From Hysterangium stoloniferum (taxonomy: Eukaryota > Basidiomycota > Agaricomycetes > Hysterangiales > Hysterangiaceae), in contig WHVD01000001.1 of NCBI GenBank assembly GCA_015178975.1, forward strand, positions 3,596,001 to 3,660,000: a stretch of 64,000 bases of DNA. Reading direction: 5' to 3'. Position numbers and translations under genes: made by a program. Below the pieces are notes generated by a model that had not been told where the DNA came from, searched no databases, and saw only the letters and a list, made by a program, of their open reading frames with translations. Position 1 is the stretch's first letter; the number at the start of each line of letters is the position of its first letter. Positions 32,400-43,091 of this stretch are shown here, piece after piece.

Positions 32400-32940
32400 A
32401 CCATTGGATGTCACAGGTACATATGTGTCTTAGCATATGCGTTGCAACCAATGGGACAAAAGTAAATGTCTGGTTTATTACCATACAATAGCTGGAAAGG
32501 GGTTGTCATTGGGTGACAGCTTGTTGAAGTGAGGTTTGGCAGGTATGTTACCATTGATACTAGTTCACACCACATGGAGGCTGGTAGTTCCATCTCATAG
32601 AGAATGACACACACTTGTTCAATAATTGTTCTATGTCCTCTTTCAGCAACTCCATTTGATGGTGAGGTGGCTTATCATACTATCTGTTCTGTTTGAAATG
32701 CTGGAGCACCTTAACAGTTTGTATGAGGGTGCAACACATAAGTTGAAACCAAGCGCCACCCATTTTATAGAGTTGGACCTCCCAACTGGTACAATCTCTA
32801 TCATTGGCCTCCTAACAATCCCTTTGGCCTAGACCTTAACATGCACACTACCTTGTTCACTAAGGTATGCAGTCCACAAGGAGTTGAAGAATTCATTGTC
32901 TTCATCCATTGGAGGATAGTCACAATTTATTGAACATACA
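32400..32940 (-). pseudogene. Copia integrase fragment with an LTR-like insertion
   Basis: The minus strand near 32920-32850 encodes MDEDNEFFNSLWTAYLSEQG, matching the integrase segment of Copia-C. From about 32645 it continues as SNGVAERGH and then CVILYEMELPASMWCELVS and LTSTSCHPMTTPFQLLYG (to 32411). Between them about 190 bases intervene (see next entry). It is a small displaced fragment without RT. Confidence 0.8.
32655..32842 (+). mobile_element. LTR-like fragment carrying the shared 3' block
   Basis: GAGGGTGCAACACATAAG and TTGAAACCAAG at 32724-32755 are a degenerate form of the block found near the 3' ends of LTR-A, LTR-B and LTR-E. The fragment interrupts the copia integrase segment. 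Borders are approximate and no target duplication was identified. Confidence 0.5.
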
Positions 32941-33896
32941 AGATTTTATGGAAAAGTCTCATATTTTTAAGTGAGACTATTTCCTCTGGCTATGACTACA
33001 TGTTTTAAAAGTTTATATTTCATTACCCCAAAATTTTATCTTTAAGACTTGTATGCTCTTTTAAAATATGCATAAATGTTGTAGTTAGATAAGATTATCT
33101 GGGTTGTTACCTAATCTTTGGAATAGGTACATACATATTCTCTGGTATCTGTGTGACTTTTAAAATATCCACAAATGTCATGGTTAAACAAATTATGTGG
33201 GATATGACTTAATCTTTGGGATGAGATGTATTTTCTGAAATCTGTGCACCCTTTCAAAACAGTTTGCATAATTTAAATTTATTTGATTTAGAAACTTAAC
33301 CAGAACTATCTGGCCTACCAATCCATGTTGTGGAAATCCCCAAAAGGATAATCTACATATGATTATTTAACTAACTTTTGTCAGATACAAGATAAATATT
33401 AATATTTCCTTATTCTCCAGAGTGTCACCTGATGGACTGAATTTGATGAAATATTAATTCTACAGCAAACAATATAAATATATATACTTGAGTGGATAAA
33501 TAACTTTTAACGTTTTTGGTTATCTGTCACAAATGTCACAGTCACAACATTGTCACAAAATATTCAAGGTAACTTTCAACAACTCTTTGACTCATTTTTG
33601 ACATAGCAATTTATCCTTGACAAAAATTCCAACAACATTCTATTCGACATCTTCAACACCCTCAAATTTATCCAACAAACATTCAACTTACATTCAACTT
33701 GTCTCATTTCAATGGCATATGTGATTTCATTCATGAATCATAGTTTCATCATAGTTTAATGAAGAAAGACATAAAAGGGCAATCAGAAGAGCAAAGAACC
33801 TCAGTCAGAAAATCTCTCAATTGTATATTAGTTATCTGTACTTTTAATCTATCTCTTGATCTTGTCTTACATGATCATTGAAATCTTTTGACATTG
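32941..33896. other. AT-rich stretch without recognised gene
   Basis: Low-GC DNA with no coding signature. TGTCACAAATGTCACAGTCAC near 33522 recalls the GTCACA-rich repeats at the window end, probably by chance. Confidence 0.4.
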
Positions 33897-34108
33897 CAGT
33901 GGCTCAAAAAATCGTTCCAATGTTTTGTTGTTTTGGAAAGATTGATTAATAATACAAATACCAGACATCAGAAGGTTCTTAAAATATTATCCTATATAGT
34001 ATAGCATATTAGTTTGAAATGGATGCTTAGCCTATGTAATTTGAAGCCAAAATGGTGGAATAATAAATGAAACAAGATAATCCCTCATTGGAACGTTTTT
34101 TTGACCAG
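33897..34108. mobile_element. MITE-2, copy 2
   Basis: It starts CAGTGGCTCAAAAAATCG and ends with the inverted counterpart CGTTTTTTTGACC. It is about 85 percent similar by eye to 36015-36227. About 210 bp, non-coding. Confidence 0.85.
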
Positions 34109-34149
34109 CCCTTGCAACAACCAAACCCAAATGATCTACTGACATTTGC

Positions 34150-34893
34150 TCCAATCCAAACTGCAAGTGTGTGGGGCACACCATTGACAAGTGCTTCAAA
34201 CCTGGGGGGAAATAGAAGGCCAGTATCCAGATTGGTGGAGGAAGAAGGGGATTGTGACCAGTGGATATCAAGGGATGCAGTAACAAAAACCACTGAGTAA
34301 CATACCTTCAAAGCCAATGGTGAATGTGGTGGTAGTGCCTCTACCCCCTTCACCTCTGGGTCTTTATGATGCAGGTTGAACCACCAACATTGACTGTTGC
34401 TATCTACACAGATTCTGAAGTGACCACTTCTTTATTAATATAGATAATTTTGAGTCATATGAGCCCTACATGTAAGGATGGGTCCATGGCCAACAGTGGT
34501 AGTACCTTCTCAATATGCAGGAAGGGGACAGTCAGCAAACATTGCATGTGCAATGGATGCATTATTAACCTCACTTTTAGAGACACACTTCACTGTCCAA
34601 CATTATCCCATAATCTCATGTCTATTGGGGAGCTTGATAATCGCAGCTACTATGTGACCTTTGGGGGGGGAGGGGGGGGCATTACCATCACCAACCCAGC
34701 TGGTCAACCATTCATGTACAGGAGGGGAGAGGGGACAATGTACAAGATTGAAATTTTCCCACCAACTGGCCCTCTCCCAAATACCCCCCACTCACCCCCC
34801 GATATGGCCATGCATCTAAAAATGGCAGTCCATATGCATGTGAATGCCCTCACCACCAAATCCCATGACAGGCCAACTGACATTGAGACCTGG
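34150..34893 (+). pseudogene. Copia-C copy 1 gag end, protease and pre-integrase
   Basis: A knuckle C-KCVG-H-TIDK-C followed by FKPGG lies at about 34158-34210. The first cysteine pair is altered. Further on, ATLSHNLMSIGELD-type residues (34600-34640), TFGGG with a G-rich run, and ITNPAGQPFMYRRGEGTMYK and IEIFPPTGPLPN match Copia-C copy 2. The segment ends at IETW, exactly at the LTR-A insertion point, and the expected WH...LGH resumes after the LTR. Confidence 0.8.
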
Positions 34894-35730
34894 TGTTACG
34901 ACCGGACAATCCCACCGGACTCCAGGCACTAACCCGTACGCCCCCACGCGCTACAAGCACCAATCGTCTGTTTATAGGATTTCCCGCCCGGACTCCATTA
35001 CATCAAGACTCGTTACATTTGACCTCATTACGACACATATCAGTCACCAGACTTCCCTGGACTCCGTCTCTGTCTATGTCCGTCTTCGTCCCATGCACCA
35101 GTCACCGGTCCCCACTTAGAATCCCGTCACTGCTCTAATCGAGCCCCGTTCCTGTTTTAGTCAAATGACCTGTCACGATTTAGGACTCTGCTCCTGCTCT
35201 GTTTCCCGTTATGGGTTATGCTTTGTCGCGATTTGGACTCCGCTCTGTTCTGTTCCGTTCCTAACACCAATTTGGTGTTTACTATTCCCGTTTTATGTTT
35301 TGTTAGTTTCGTTTCATTATTACTGGATTTGGTATGTCATTCACTCCATGGTCTATATAAACTGGCAGATGTTGTACATACAATCCAGTCAGAAAATTAG
35401 CTTAGATTCCCCCCAGTAATCTAATAACATTTTCCACTCTAAAACCTTACTTAATTCACATCGCTCGCACTAGTCGGAGCCCACGGGCTCCGGCACATCT
35501 ATCTCTCTCAACTATCTCGACTCACGACCCACGACCTCCGACTTATGACCCACAACCCCCGACTGATGACCTACGACCCACGAACCCCGCCCAGACTCCC
35601 CGGGATCCCCATCTGTCAGTTTGAAATTGGACAACACGATCTAGCGAGGGTGCAGCCTATAAGCTGAAGCCAAGTCCTACCAGATATCCTGCAGGTTTCT
35701 CCGGAAACCCGGCCTGTGTGTATCCTAACA
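34894..35730 (+). mobile_element. Solo LTR, family A (reference copy), TSD CCTGG
   Basis: It starts TGTTACGACCGGAC and ends TGTATCCTAACA, 837 bp. CCTGG flanks it at 34889-34893 and 35731-35735. A TATA-like TATATAAAC lies near 35354-35362, and the shared block is at 35648-35682. It is used here as the reference for family A. Confidence 0.95.
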
Positions 35731-36014
35731 CCTGGCACTGATGCCTTGGCCACCAATAATGTTTCTTGTCAAATAAGGAGGCTGAGATGACCATGTCTGC
35801 ATTAAAGCATTACATGGCACTTTCTGAGTGTCAGACAGGAATGAAGGTATGATGGAGGATAATGACATGAATCAAATTTCTTTCAATTAAGCCAAATATT
35901 AATTGTAATTATTCTACTAAACCAAATATGGAAGCCTCATTCAATGAAGTATATATTCACCCTGTCGATGAAGTGAGAGGCTAATACCAGTCACAAAGGC
36001 TCACAGATATTATA

Positions 36015-36227
36015 GTGGCTCAAACAATTGTTCCAATGTTTCATTAGTTTGGAAAGATTGATTCACAATACAAATACCAGACATCAGAAGGTTCTTAAAA
36101 TATTACCCCATATACATAGTATAGCATATTAGCTTTAATTGGATGCTTAGATTATGTAATTTGAAGCCAAAATGCTGGAGTAATAAATGAAACAAAAAAA
36201 TCACTCATTGGAATGATTTTTTGACCC
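36015..36227. mobile_element. MITE-2, copy 3
   Basis: Left end GTGGCTCAAACAATTG, right end inverted TTTTTTGACCC. TATA words stand on both sides, consistent with a TA target duplication. It is homologous to 33897-34108. Confidence 0.85.
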
Positions 36228-36439
36228 TATATTATTTTAACAGAAAAGCCACTATTTCAGTAAAAATATAAGTCTAAACCAATTGTAATAATAATGAACA
36301 TGTCATGTGACTTTGTTTACATCTGTTTGACATGTTGACAGTTGGTTTAACCACTTCTTAGCTTTTACCATTACTATGAAAGCTATTTCTGCTACTCAGC
36401 ACTTTAATATTATCTCTCTTCTTCCAGAAGGGTGTTCCT
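36228..36439. other. Unassigned AT-rich DNA within Copia-C copy 1
   Basis: No coding or repeat identity was recognised. Confidence 0.4.
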
Positions 36440-36670
36440 ATCCTCAAATCCAGACTAACACTGACTCAGAAAGGGATACGATGGCTGATAAGAAGGCCAA
36501 AACAACCCTCAATGGTATAAAGCAAAACATTGTCTTGACAGAGTGACAGACACAGCAAAAAATCAACTCCATATGCATAGACAAAGGGATGGAGCTTTGC
36601 AACTCACTCTGGAATGAATATCTAACAGGGCAAGGGATCATCCATGAAACTACAATGACTAAAGACAACA

Positions 36671-37204
36671 CTTAGCTTGCTCAACCAGAAGGCCAAAATC
36701 CTAAGAGTTGTGGGGTAAAGAGTAGTGGCTTGTCAATAGAGAGTATTTGCAACTAATGACATCTTATAGGGTATTAGAGAGGGAGTAAAGTGGCTGAAGA
36801 CTAAATGGGGGTAATCTAAGTTAATATTAAAACTGAAGAATAGTAGCATACATGGTAGGAACTTTATATAAAGGTGTAACAGATGAGCAGAGATCCAATC
36901 AAGGAAGTGAGAAGTAGTGACAGGTCAAAAAAGGGGCAAGAATCAAACTACAAGTGAATACAATGTAATTAGGGTATATTAAAAGGTGTGAGATGGCAAA
37001 GTATTGTTTACATGTAGAACAAGTAATGGGGGAGTGTTGGGACAGAGACAGGATGGAATGACAAAAGGGGAAAGCTACAGTGAACCATGTGTTGGGGCAC
37101 CATGGGCAGCAACACCATGGTTGGGGGTACTGATAGCAGGATGCTGGAGGGTGAGGAGGGTAAAAACAAGGTTGTGGGCACCAAATGACTGGGATCCTAA
37201 TGGT
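36671..37204. other. Unassigned insertion in the Copia-C integrase
   Basis: It separates the integrase segments ending GQGIIHETTM (to 36660) and resuming YTTTYSSSSNG at 37207. About 535 bp without coding signature. The termini were not resolved. Confidence 0.5.
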
Positions 37205-38569
37205 ACATGAGTATACCACCACCTATTCCTCCTCATCCAATGGCATCATTGAGTGGTGTTATCACACCATGATCAAATGCATCCACATCTCTCTACATAT
37301 ATCAGAACAACCTCCCTCCATTGGTATAATGTGAAAGGGCAGTGGCAATCATATATGTGATGGATTTCATCCCCACCACTAGGAACCCCAATGTGACCCC
37401 CTTTGAGCTGTGGTATGGAAAAAAACCCAATATCTCTCATGGGATCACTTGGGTGCACCACCTATGCTATGATCCCAGTTGAAGCCAGAGGTCAGCTCAG
37501 TAAGCTGGGCCCTCACTTAATCAAAGGGGTTCACATGGAATATTTTGTATGTGATGCTTACCAAATTTATGACCCAGAAGGCTGTTGTACTTTCTGCTCC
37601 CATGATGTAATTTTTGAGGAGGGCCACAGTCACAAAACACAAATGGTTTGTCAAGTGGTCAAGTGAGGGAGAGACAATTGACATGTTACACTTGATGCAC
37701 TGGTCAGCAAGAGCCCACATGAGATTCACAGGGGGTTAGTGCCAGTGCACAACCATGCAGCTCCAACCAACACATCCCTGCCCACTCCAGAACCAATCAT
37801 CATGGAATCTGTGCCACATCAGCTCCCTACTACATACAGCAAGGTGATGACATGTCCTGATGTATGGGAGGGCTGAATAAACAAGGAACTGGCAGTGATG
37901 AGGAAACACAGGGTTTGGACAGTGGTGGACTGTCACAAGGACACTAGACTGGTAAAGACCTGAGGCACCTTCACAAACAAGTACAATGGCAATGGTGAAT
38001 TCACCACAGATAAGGCATGCCTTCTTGCTAAATGCTTTATGCAAATTCTTGGTGTCAATCTCTTTGAAACATACACTTCAGTTATGCAGCATAAGTCAGT
38101 GCAAATGAACTTGGCTATCACTGCTGCCACCAACATGTGGCAGGTGGATTATGTTGCAGCATACCTTAATTCTGTTCCTTAAGCCACCATGTACATAGAA
38201 TTATCTGATGGAGTGAAGGAGGCAGGGAAGGTTGGGCAACTGGAAAGGACACTATACAGCACAATGGATGGAGCCAACAATTGGTGGAGGACTTTGGACA
38301 AAGAGATGGGTGAGTTGGGGTACTATTGGTCAGGCTGATCTGTGAGTATGTTCTCAACATTCAAACAGCAATACCATTATAACAAGCACTTACACTGACA
38401 ACACTACTGGTATTCATCCTCTAAGGAAGAAGCTAAGCAGGCAAAAGAAGAATTAGACTGGACTTATGAAACAAAGGACCTGGGGGATGCCAACCTAGTC
38501 CCAGGGATACAGGCAGGAAATGTGGAACCATCAGGATATTGCAATGCATACCTTGACTGCATCTGTGAT
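37205..38569 (+). pseudogene. Copia-C copy 1 integrase end and RT remnants
   Basis: Pieces include YSSSSNGIIEW at 37215, a segment ending VDYVAAYLN at 38140-38175 (RT, where VDVxxAFLN is usual), MYIELSDGVKEAGK and LERTLYSTMDGANNWW (38190-38290), and ELDWTYETKDLGDANLVPGI near 38450-38510. The last corresponds to the RT C-terminal KDLGDAxxxLGI. Many stops intervene. Repeat X follows at 38570. Confidence 0.75.
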
Positions 38570-38898
38570 GTATTAGCCTTACTTTAATACTATCTTCTGA
38601 AAAAGGGAGTCCAATGGTCTATCAAAATGTGTAAATACTCAATTCACTGCAAGGTAAAATAATTTAAGTATTTCATATTAATCAGTGGCAGCCTGAATAG
38701 ACTTAGAACCCCTGAGGTCAAGAGTTTACTTGAATATATGCACCCTACTTTGCAAAGAACGTTTTGAGAGCTGCTTTTGCAAGCTGTTCTTTTTCTGTGA
38801 AAACAACTACTAAAATATGAATAACAATTCACTGATTCTGAAACTAGATTCAACTTCGATTCTAGCTCTATTTATCAAACAGTAAAAATATTTATGAA
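38570..38898 (-). repeat. Repeat X, copy 2 (inverted)
   Basis: Reverse complement of 28142-28480 with about 10 percent difference. It lies at the point where the Copia-C RT homology ends. Confidence 0.85.
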
Positions 38899-39125
38899 CA
38901 GGTCAAAAGATTAGATATAAAATAAAACACTATTTGGGTAATATATGCTTTATTTACACTAACCTACAGGGTCTGCTGTGATACTAACTTATCGGGATCT
39001 TAATGTAGTCTTAAGGATCTTGCAAGAATATTCTCAGTATTTATTTATGCCTAAAACTGGGAAAAACTAGAATTATATTTCTAATTTCAAGAATGATGAC
39101 CAAGATTGTGTATTACTTTAATTGA

Positions 39126-39402
39126 TAACCAACAACTCAACCAGAGGTGGATAAGTAATAAAGGAAATCCAGCCACTCAATTAAGAGGTGGCAAAGGGGA
39201 ACAAGATTACTTGTCAGAAGCTCAACTAGAGGTGACAAGGTTATAGGATTAATACCAGAAGCTCAACTAGAGGTGGCAGGGAATCCTGATTGGTCAGAAG
39301 CTCAACTAGAGGTGACCAGGGGGTAGCACTATTGTCAGAAGCTCAACTAGAGGTGACAAGGGATCCTGCAGGATTGGTGCCAGAAGCTCAACTAGAGGTG
39401 GC
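39126..39402. repeat. Seven dispersed hairpin units with core AGAAGCTCAACTAGAGGT
   Basis: Units lie at about 39126, 39169, 39211, 39254, 39291, 39332 and 39377. The last five share the core exactly. The flanking bases covary so that they stay complementary: TTGTCA/TGACAA (twice), TGGTCA/TGACCA, TGCCA/TGGCA, CCA/TGG, and GCCA/TGGC in a degenerate unit. Spacers between units differ in sequence and length. Confidence 0.85.
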
Positions 39403-39492
39403 AATAAACTGCTTGCTGCAGTGACACACAGATGTGGTGCAAATGGGTCAATAAAATGATAAGATGTTCTATTCAAGGCTAGAGCTGAGCTC

Positions 39493-39501
39493 CTTATATA
39501 C
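39493..39501 (-). promoter_or_regulatory. TATA-like box, minus strand
   Basis: TATATAAGG on the minus strand, downstream of the heat-shock-element-like cluster and upstream of the hairpin repeats in that orientation. Confidence 0.4.
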
Positions 39502-39522
39502 ATTTTAGTCTGAGACATTTTA

Positions 39523-39712
39523 GAAGATTCTAGAAGATTGAATGATGTCATTTAGAATTTTCTAGAATTTTCTAAAGCATTATAGAGGATTCTAATTATT
39601 TCTAAGACATTATAGAATATTCTAGGCATAATAGAACATTCTAGAACCCTATAGAACATTCTAGAACCCTATAGAATATTCTAGAACCCTCTAGAATATT
39701 CTACAATATTCT
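39523..39712. promoter_or_regulatory. Cluster of heat-shock-element-like repeats
   Basis: The HSE consensus is alternating nGAAn and nTTCn. Here GAAnnTTCnnGAAnnTTC runs occur at 39523-39540 and 39555-39572. Repeated GAACATTCTAGAA and GAATATTCTAGAA units spaced about 20 bp fill 39613-39712. Function is inference; the match to the consensus is direct. Confidence 0.55.
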
Positions 39713-39740
39713 ATCTACTGTTTGTACCTATTTGTAACTG

Positions 39741-40356
39741 TTATACCTCGAAACTACTTGTAAAGGGTTGAGTAGTTTACCACTCAATGTATGATTGTTA
39801 TCGACTAACGATAGTATGAAATACAATCAACTAGTAGTTAAGATGTAGATTACAATTGACCTTTTAAGGTATGATCGGTAGATATTTACGAGGGCGGATC
39901 GACCTTACGGTACGATTCGATTGTGTATCTAGCTGGATTGATGACCGAGTAAATAAGAGAAGGTATGTTTGGTGCGGAAGAGATAGAATATCCTAAGAAA
40001 GTGAGTTACGATGGATATTCCTACCACGCTAGGCAAGAGCTTGAAGTCGAGTCGAATAATAGTAACTGACTTCAACTGTTTCAGTGCGAAGTGTAGTTAC
40101 AGTGATTTTATGACGAGAAATAGAGTAGAGGTTTGTTTTAGACAAGACCCCGAACCAGTACTTGCGTGTGCAGGTGATGGTTGTCAGGGTTGAAAGGTGT
40201 CTAAGTTTCTGTTGTGTGACTACTACTGTGACAAACACATACTTCTTGTGGGCGAGAGCGCCCACAAGCATACATGGACTCTCGAACTAATAAAGGCATA
40301 TTCTGAAATAGCATATACTGTATGTGACAGTATTTTCCCACATGTCATGCCAGGTG
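39741..40356. other. Unassigned stretch, possibly an LTR remnant
   Basis: Contains ACTTCTTGTGGGCGAGAGCG and CCCACAAGCATACA near 40240-40275, similar to the CACCCACAAGTATACA segment of the solo LTR at 62835-63237. No gene was recognised, and borders are not resolved. Confidence 0.35.
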
Positions 40357-41900
40357 TGTTAGGGTATGTACATGGTGGGTTTCCAGAGAAACCCATGGGA
40401 TATCCGGTAGGACTTGGCTTCAGCTTGTAGGCTGCACCCTCGCAAGATCGTGTTGTCCAATTTCAGACAGGTAGACAGGAATCCTGGGGAGTCCGGGCGG
40501 GGTTCGTGGGTCGAGGGGTCGGAGGTCGGAGGTCATGGGTCGAGAGGTTGTGAGTTGAGATCGATAGGAGAGATAGATGTGCTGGAGCCCGTGGGCTCCA
40601 ACTAGCGTGAGCCGTGTAATTCAAGTAGGAGTTTAGAGCGGAAAATGTATTAGATTACTGGGAGGAATTTAAGCCAATTTTCTGACTGGATTGTATGTAC
40701 AACATCTGCCAGACTAAATAGACTGTGGAATGAATGACATACCAAATCCAGTAATGATGAAATGAAACTAGCAAAGCATGAAACGAGAATAGTAAACACC
40801 AAATTTGGTGTTAGGAACGGGACGGAACGGAGTGAAGTCTGAATTGTGACAAATCATAGACCATAATGGGAAATGGAGTGGGAGTGGAGTCTGAATCGTG
40901 ACAGGTCATTTGACTAAAATGGGAATGGGGCTCTGTTAGAGGGAAGATGGGTTTTCCGAGCAGGGTCTGGTGACTGATGTGTGGGACGAGGTCAGACATA
41001 GACAGGGATGGTGTTACGACCGTGTTGCAACCCTATCGGTCCCGAGGTTATCGCCACTTGTCAACGTTTCAAGTCATCCTCTCGGAAACCATCGGCCCTG
41101 AAGCTGACGAATGTTTCGCGAAGATCAAACTCCATTTACGCCCACGTCAAAATAACTCGTATTGTCTGGTCAAACTTTGATACGTCCCCTTTATTATGTT
41201 GATCCGTCCAATCTTATGTTTCGCATATGTCTAGCTATATTTGTAGTCCTTGAACTATTTCCTTTTATCGTAATCCCACTCTCAGTTATCATCGGCCTCC
41301 GAACTAATCATAAACTTCCCGTTCCTAGTCAAGCTTATTGTTAATACCGTGTTCCGCCCTTCTCCCCATTAGTATTTTCCAGACGCCTGTTACTTGTATA
41401 TGAACCCGCTGTAGTTGTAATCACGAGGAAATCAGAATATCGACTCAGAATACCCTCATACGCCTGTATCAGTCTCATACTAAGAATCCCCCCATCCGCC
41501 TTCGCGTGCGCTCGCCGACTACTGGCCCCGACCCCTTGGCCCGACGCTCGACCTGTCCTTCGATTCTGATCGGTATCACGCCGAAAGGTACTCATTAGGA
41601 TTAGTCTTCGCCTACCCGAAATTTAAGGACATCCTATGGATATTTGCGAGGGTGCAGCACATAAGCTGAAGCCAAGTCCTTCCGATCAGTCCCTGTCGGC
41701 CACCGACATTAGTCAGTTTTCAGTTCTTAACAGATGGAGTCCAGTGGGTATTCCGGTGACTGAAACACAACGTAACGAAGATGAATGTAGACAAGTCTGA
41801 CGTATGGAGTCCAGTGGGAATTCCGGTAATCTGACAATTGGTGTGTGTAGGGCATGGGTGTGTATAAGTTAGTGCCCAGAGTCCAGCGGGAATTCCGCTG
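40357..41900 (-). mobile_element. LTR, family A, split by a solo LTR-B
   Basis: Starts TGTTAGGGTATG at 40357 and follows LTR-A in reverse orientation to 41011, then continues from 41738 to about 41900, where homology decays before the expected TAACA end. The interruption is exactly the LTR-B copy at 41012-41732. No target duplication for the outer LTR was found, consistent with loss of its far end. Confidence 0.88.
41012..41732 (+). mobile_element. Solo LTR, family B, TSD GATGG
   Basis: TGTTACGACCGTGTTGC to GTTCTTAACA, 721 bp, flanked by GATGG at 41007-41011 and 41733-41737. Contains the shared block GGTGCAGCACAT...AAGCTGAAGCCAAGTCC near 41650-41685. Homologous to the LTR of Gypsy-B at 51926-52647. 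Confidence 0.95.
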
Positions 41901-42330
41901 TCTCCCAATTTAATATTATTATTATATAGTTATTATATTTACTTTAGTTAATTATAAATAAAATATTTTATTACAATACTATATAAATATATTGCCTTGA
42001 TTATGCATGATTATTTCACATTGCATTTTGTCCTTGTCGGAGTTTGAAATGTCATGTGAATATCACGTGATCTTTCGTGGCTGACAAATTCTATTCTATT
42101 AAAACAAAAAAGAATTAAATTCGTGTCTAGCTTAGATTTGACTCTAAAAATGTGAAATAAATTGTAAGAATTCAATTTATTTATGAAGCATTTGTATACA
42201 AAGTTTTATAAGTGATATAAATACATTTTAATTCAATTTCTCAATTCTCTTTGTTTTTGGAGGGGAAATTAAAGGAAAAATCGCTAAAATACATAACAGC
42301 ATCTTTGGACATTTTGGAATGATGAAATTG
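41901..42330. other. AT-rich spacer
   Basis: Very AT-rich (long TTATTATTATATAG-type runs). No coding or repeat identity was recognised. Confidence 0.4.
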
Positions 42331-43090
42331 AACTCTCACGCCATGCCATTACCACTGGGCATCATGTTGACTAAAGGAAAAAGGCACCTAAGATAACTGA
42401 GGATTGTGCTTTTATTTCTGATGAGCCTTACTGCAAACTGTTGGGATCTATTATATATGCACAGATCACAACATGACTAGACCTTTCCTACGCAATCTCC
42501 ACACTTAGCAAGTTCACCTCGAATCCAGGGAGAGTGCACTGGAATGCACTGACCCCATGTCCTTCATTATGTTATGGGAACACTTAATTATGGCATCACT
42601 TATAACAGTTCATACAGGAATCTCACTCCAGTTGAATATGTCAGAACTAACTATGCAGGGAATATTGACAGACATTGATCTTGCTCCAGGCATGTATTTA
42701 TTCAGGCTGGGGGACCTACTGCTTGGGGTTTAAAATATCAGCTGACAGTTGCTTTATCTACAACAGAGTCAGAATAAACATATGGTGCTCACATGAGGTA
42801 TGAAACAGGTTCTGTGAATGTACACAGTGATGGATGAAGTCAGGTTCCTGCAGCTGAAGCCAGTGATACTGTACAAGGGGCAGTTCATTTAACTAAGAAT
42901 ACAGAGCACAATATGCAGGATAAACACATCACTATATGATATCACTATATATGTATGAGAACAGGTTGAGGAGGGTGATATAGAAGTGTGCTGAATTGTG
43001 TCCACTGACAAGTCAAGTCAGACTTTATATTTACAAAACCATAAGCAGTGTATTGCATTACAACTTGGTGAGAGTGTGTCGAGCCAGGGG
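42331..43090 (+). pseudogene. Copia RNase H C-terminal fragment
   Basis: Segments read MPLPLGIMLTKGKRH (42335), then ATRPDLSYAISTLSKFTSNP in a corrected frame near 42470-42520, HWNALTHVLHYVMGTLNYGI-like residues (42540-42590), AGNIDRH and GGPTAWGFKYQLTVALSTTE near 42655-42770. These are the end of copia pol: the RT connection and the RNase H ending in ALSTTESEY. A purine run CCAGGGGGA at 43084-43092 precedes TGTTAAAT, fitting a polypurine tract and LTR start. The 5' part is missing. Confidence 0.8.
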
Positions 43091-43091
43091 G

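Larger units (their letters stand above)
34109..38569 (+). mobile_element. Copia-C copy 1 (heavily decayed, several insertions)
   Basis: Plus-strand copia segments occur in order: gag zinc knuckle (34158-34205), protease/pre-integrase region (34300-34893), a short integrase piece (35736-35850), another integrase piece (36440-36670), integrase end and RT remnants (37205-38569). Between them lie a solo LTR-A, a MITE-2 and unassigned DNA (36228-36440, 36671-37204). Stops are frequent throughout. It is homologous to Copia-C copy 2 at 46470-49060. Confidence 0.8.
38900..39740 (-). mobile_element. Possible LTR region of a copia-type element
   Basis: Read on the minus strand, this stretch has a promoter-like layout: heat-shock-element-like repeats (39712-39523), a TATA box at about 39500-39493, then a leader with repeated hairpin units (39402-39126). 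No TG...CA termini or target duplication could be fixed, so the LTR call is inference from layout. Confidence 0.35.

Noticed and set aside
34844-35419. ORFs within LTR-A (also at 12012-12411, 40811-40999, 50083-50605, 61507-61724)
   Set aside because: Recurring frames inside a non-coding LTR; they follow LTR copies, not genes.
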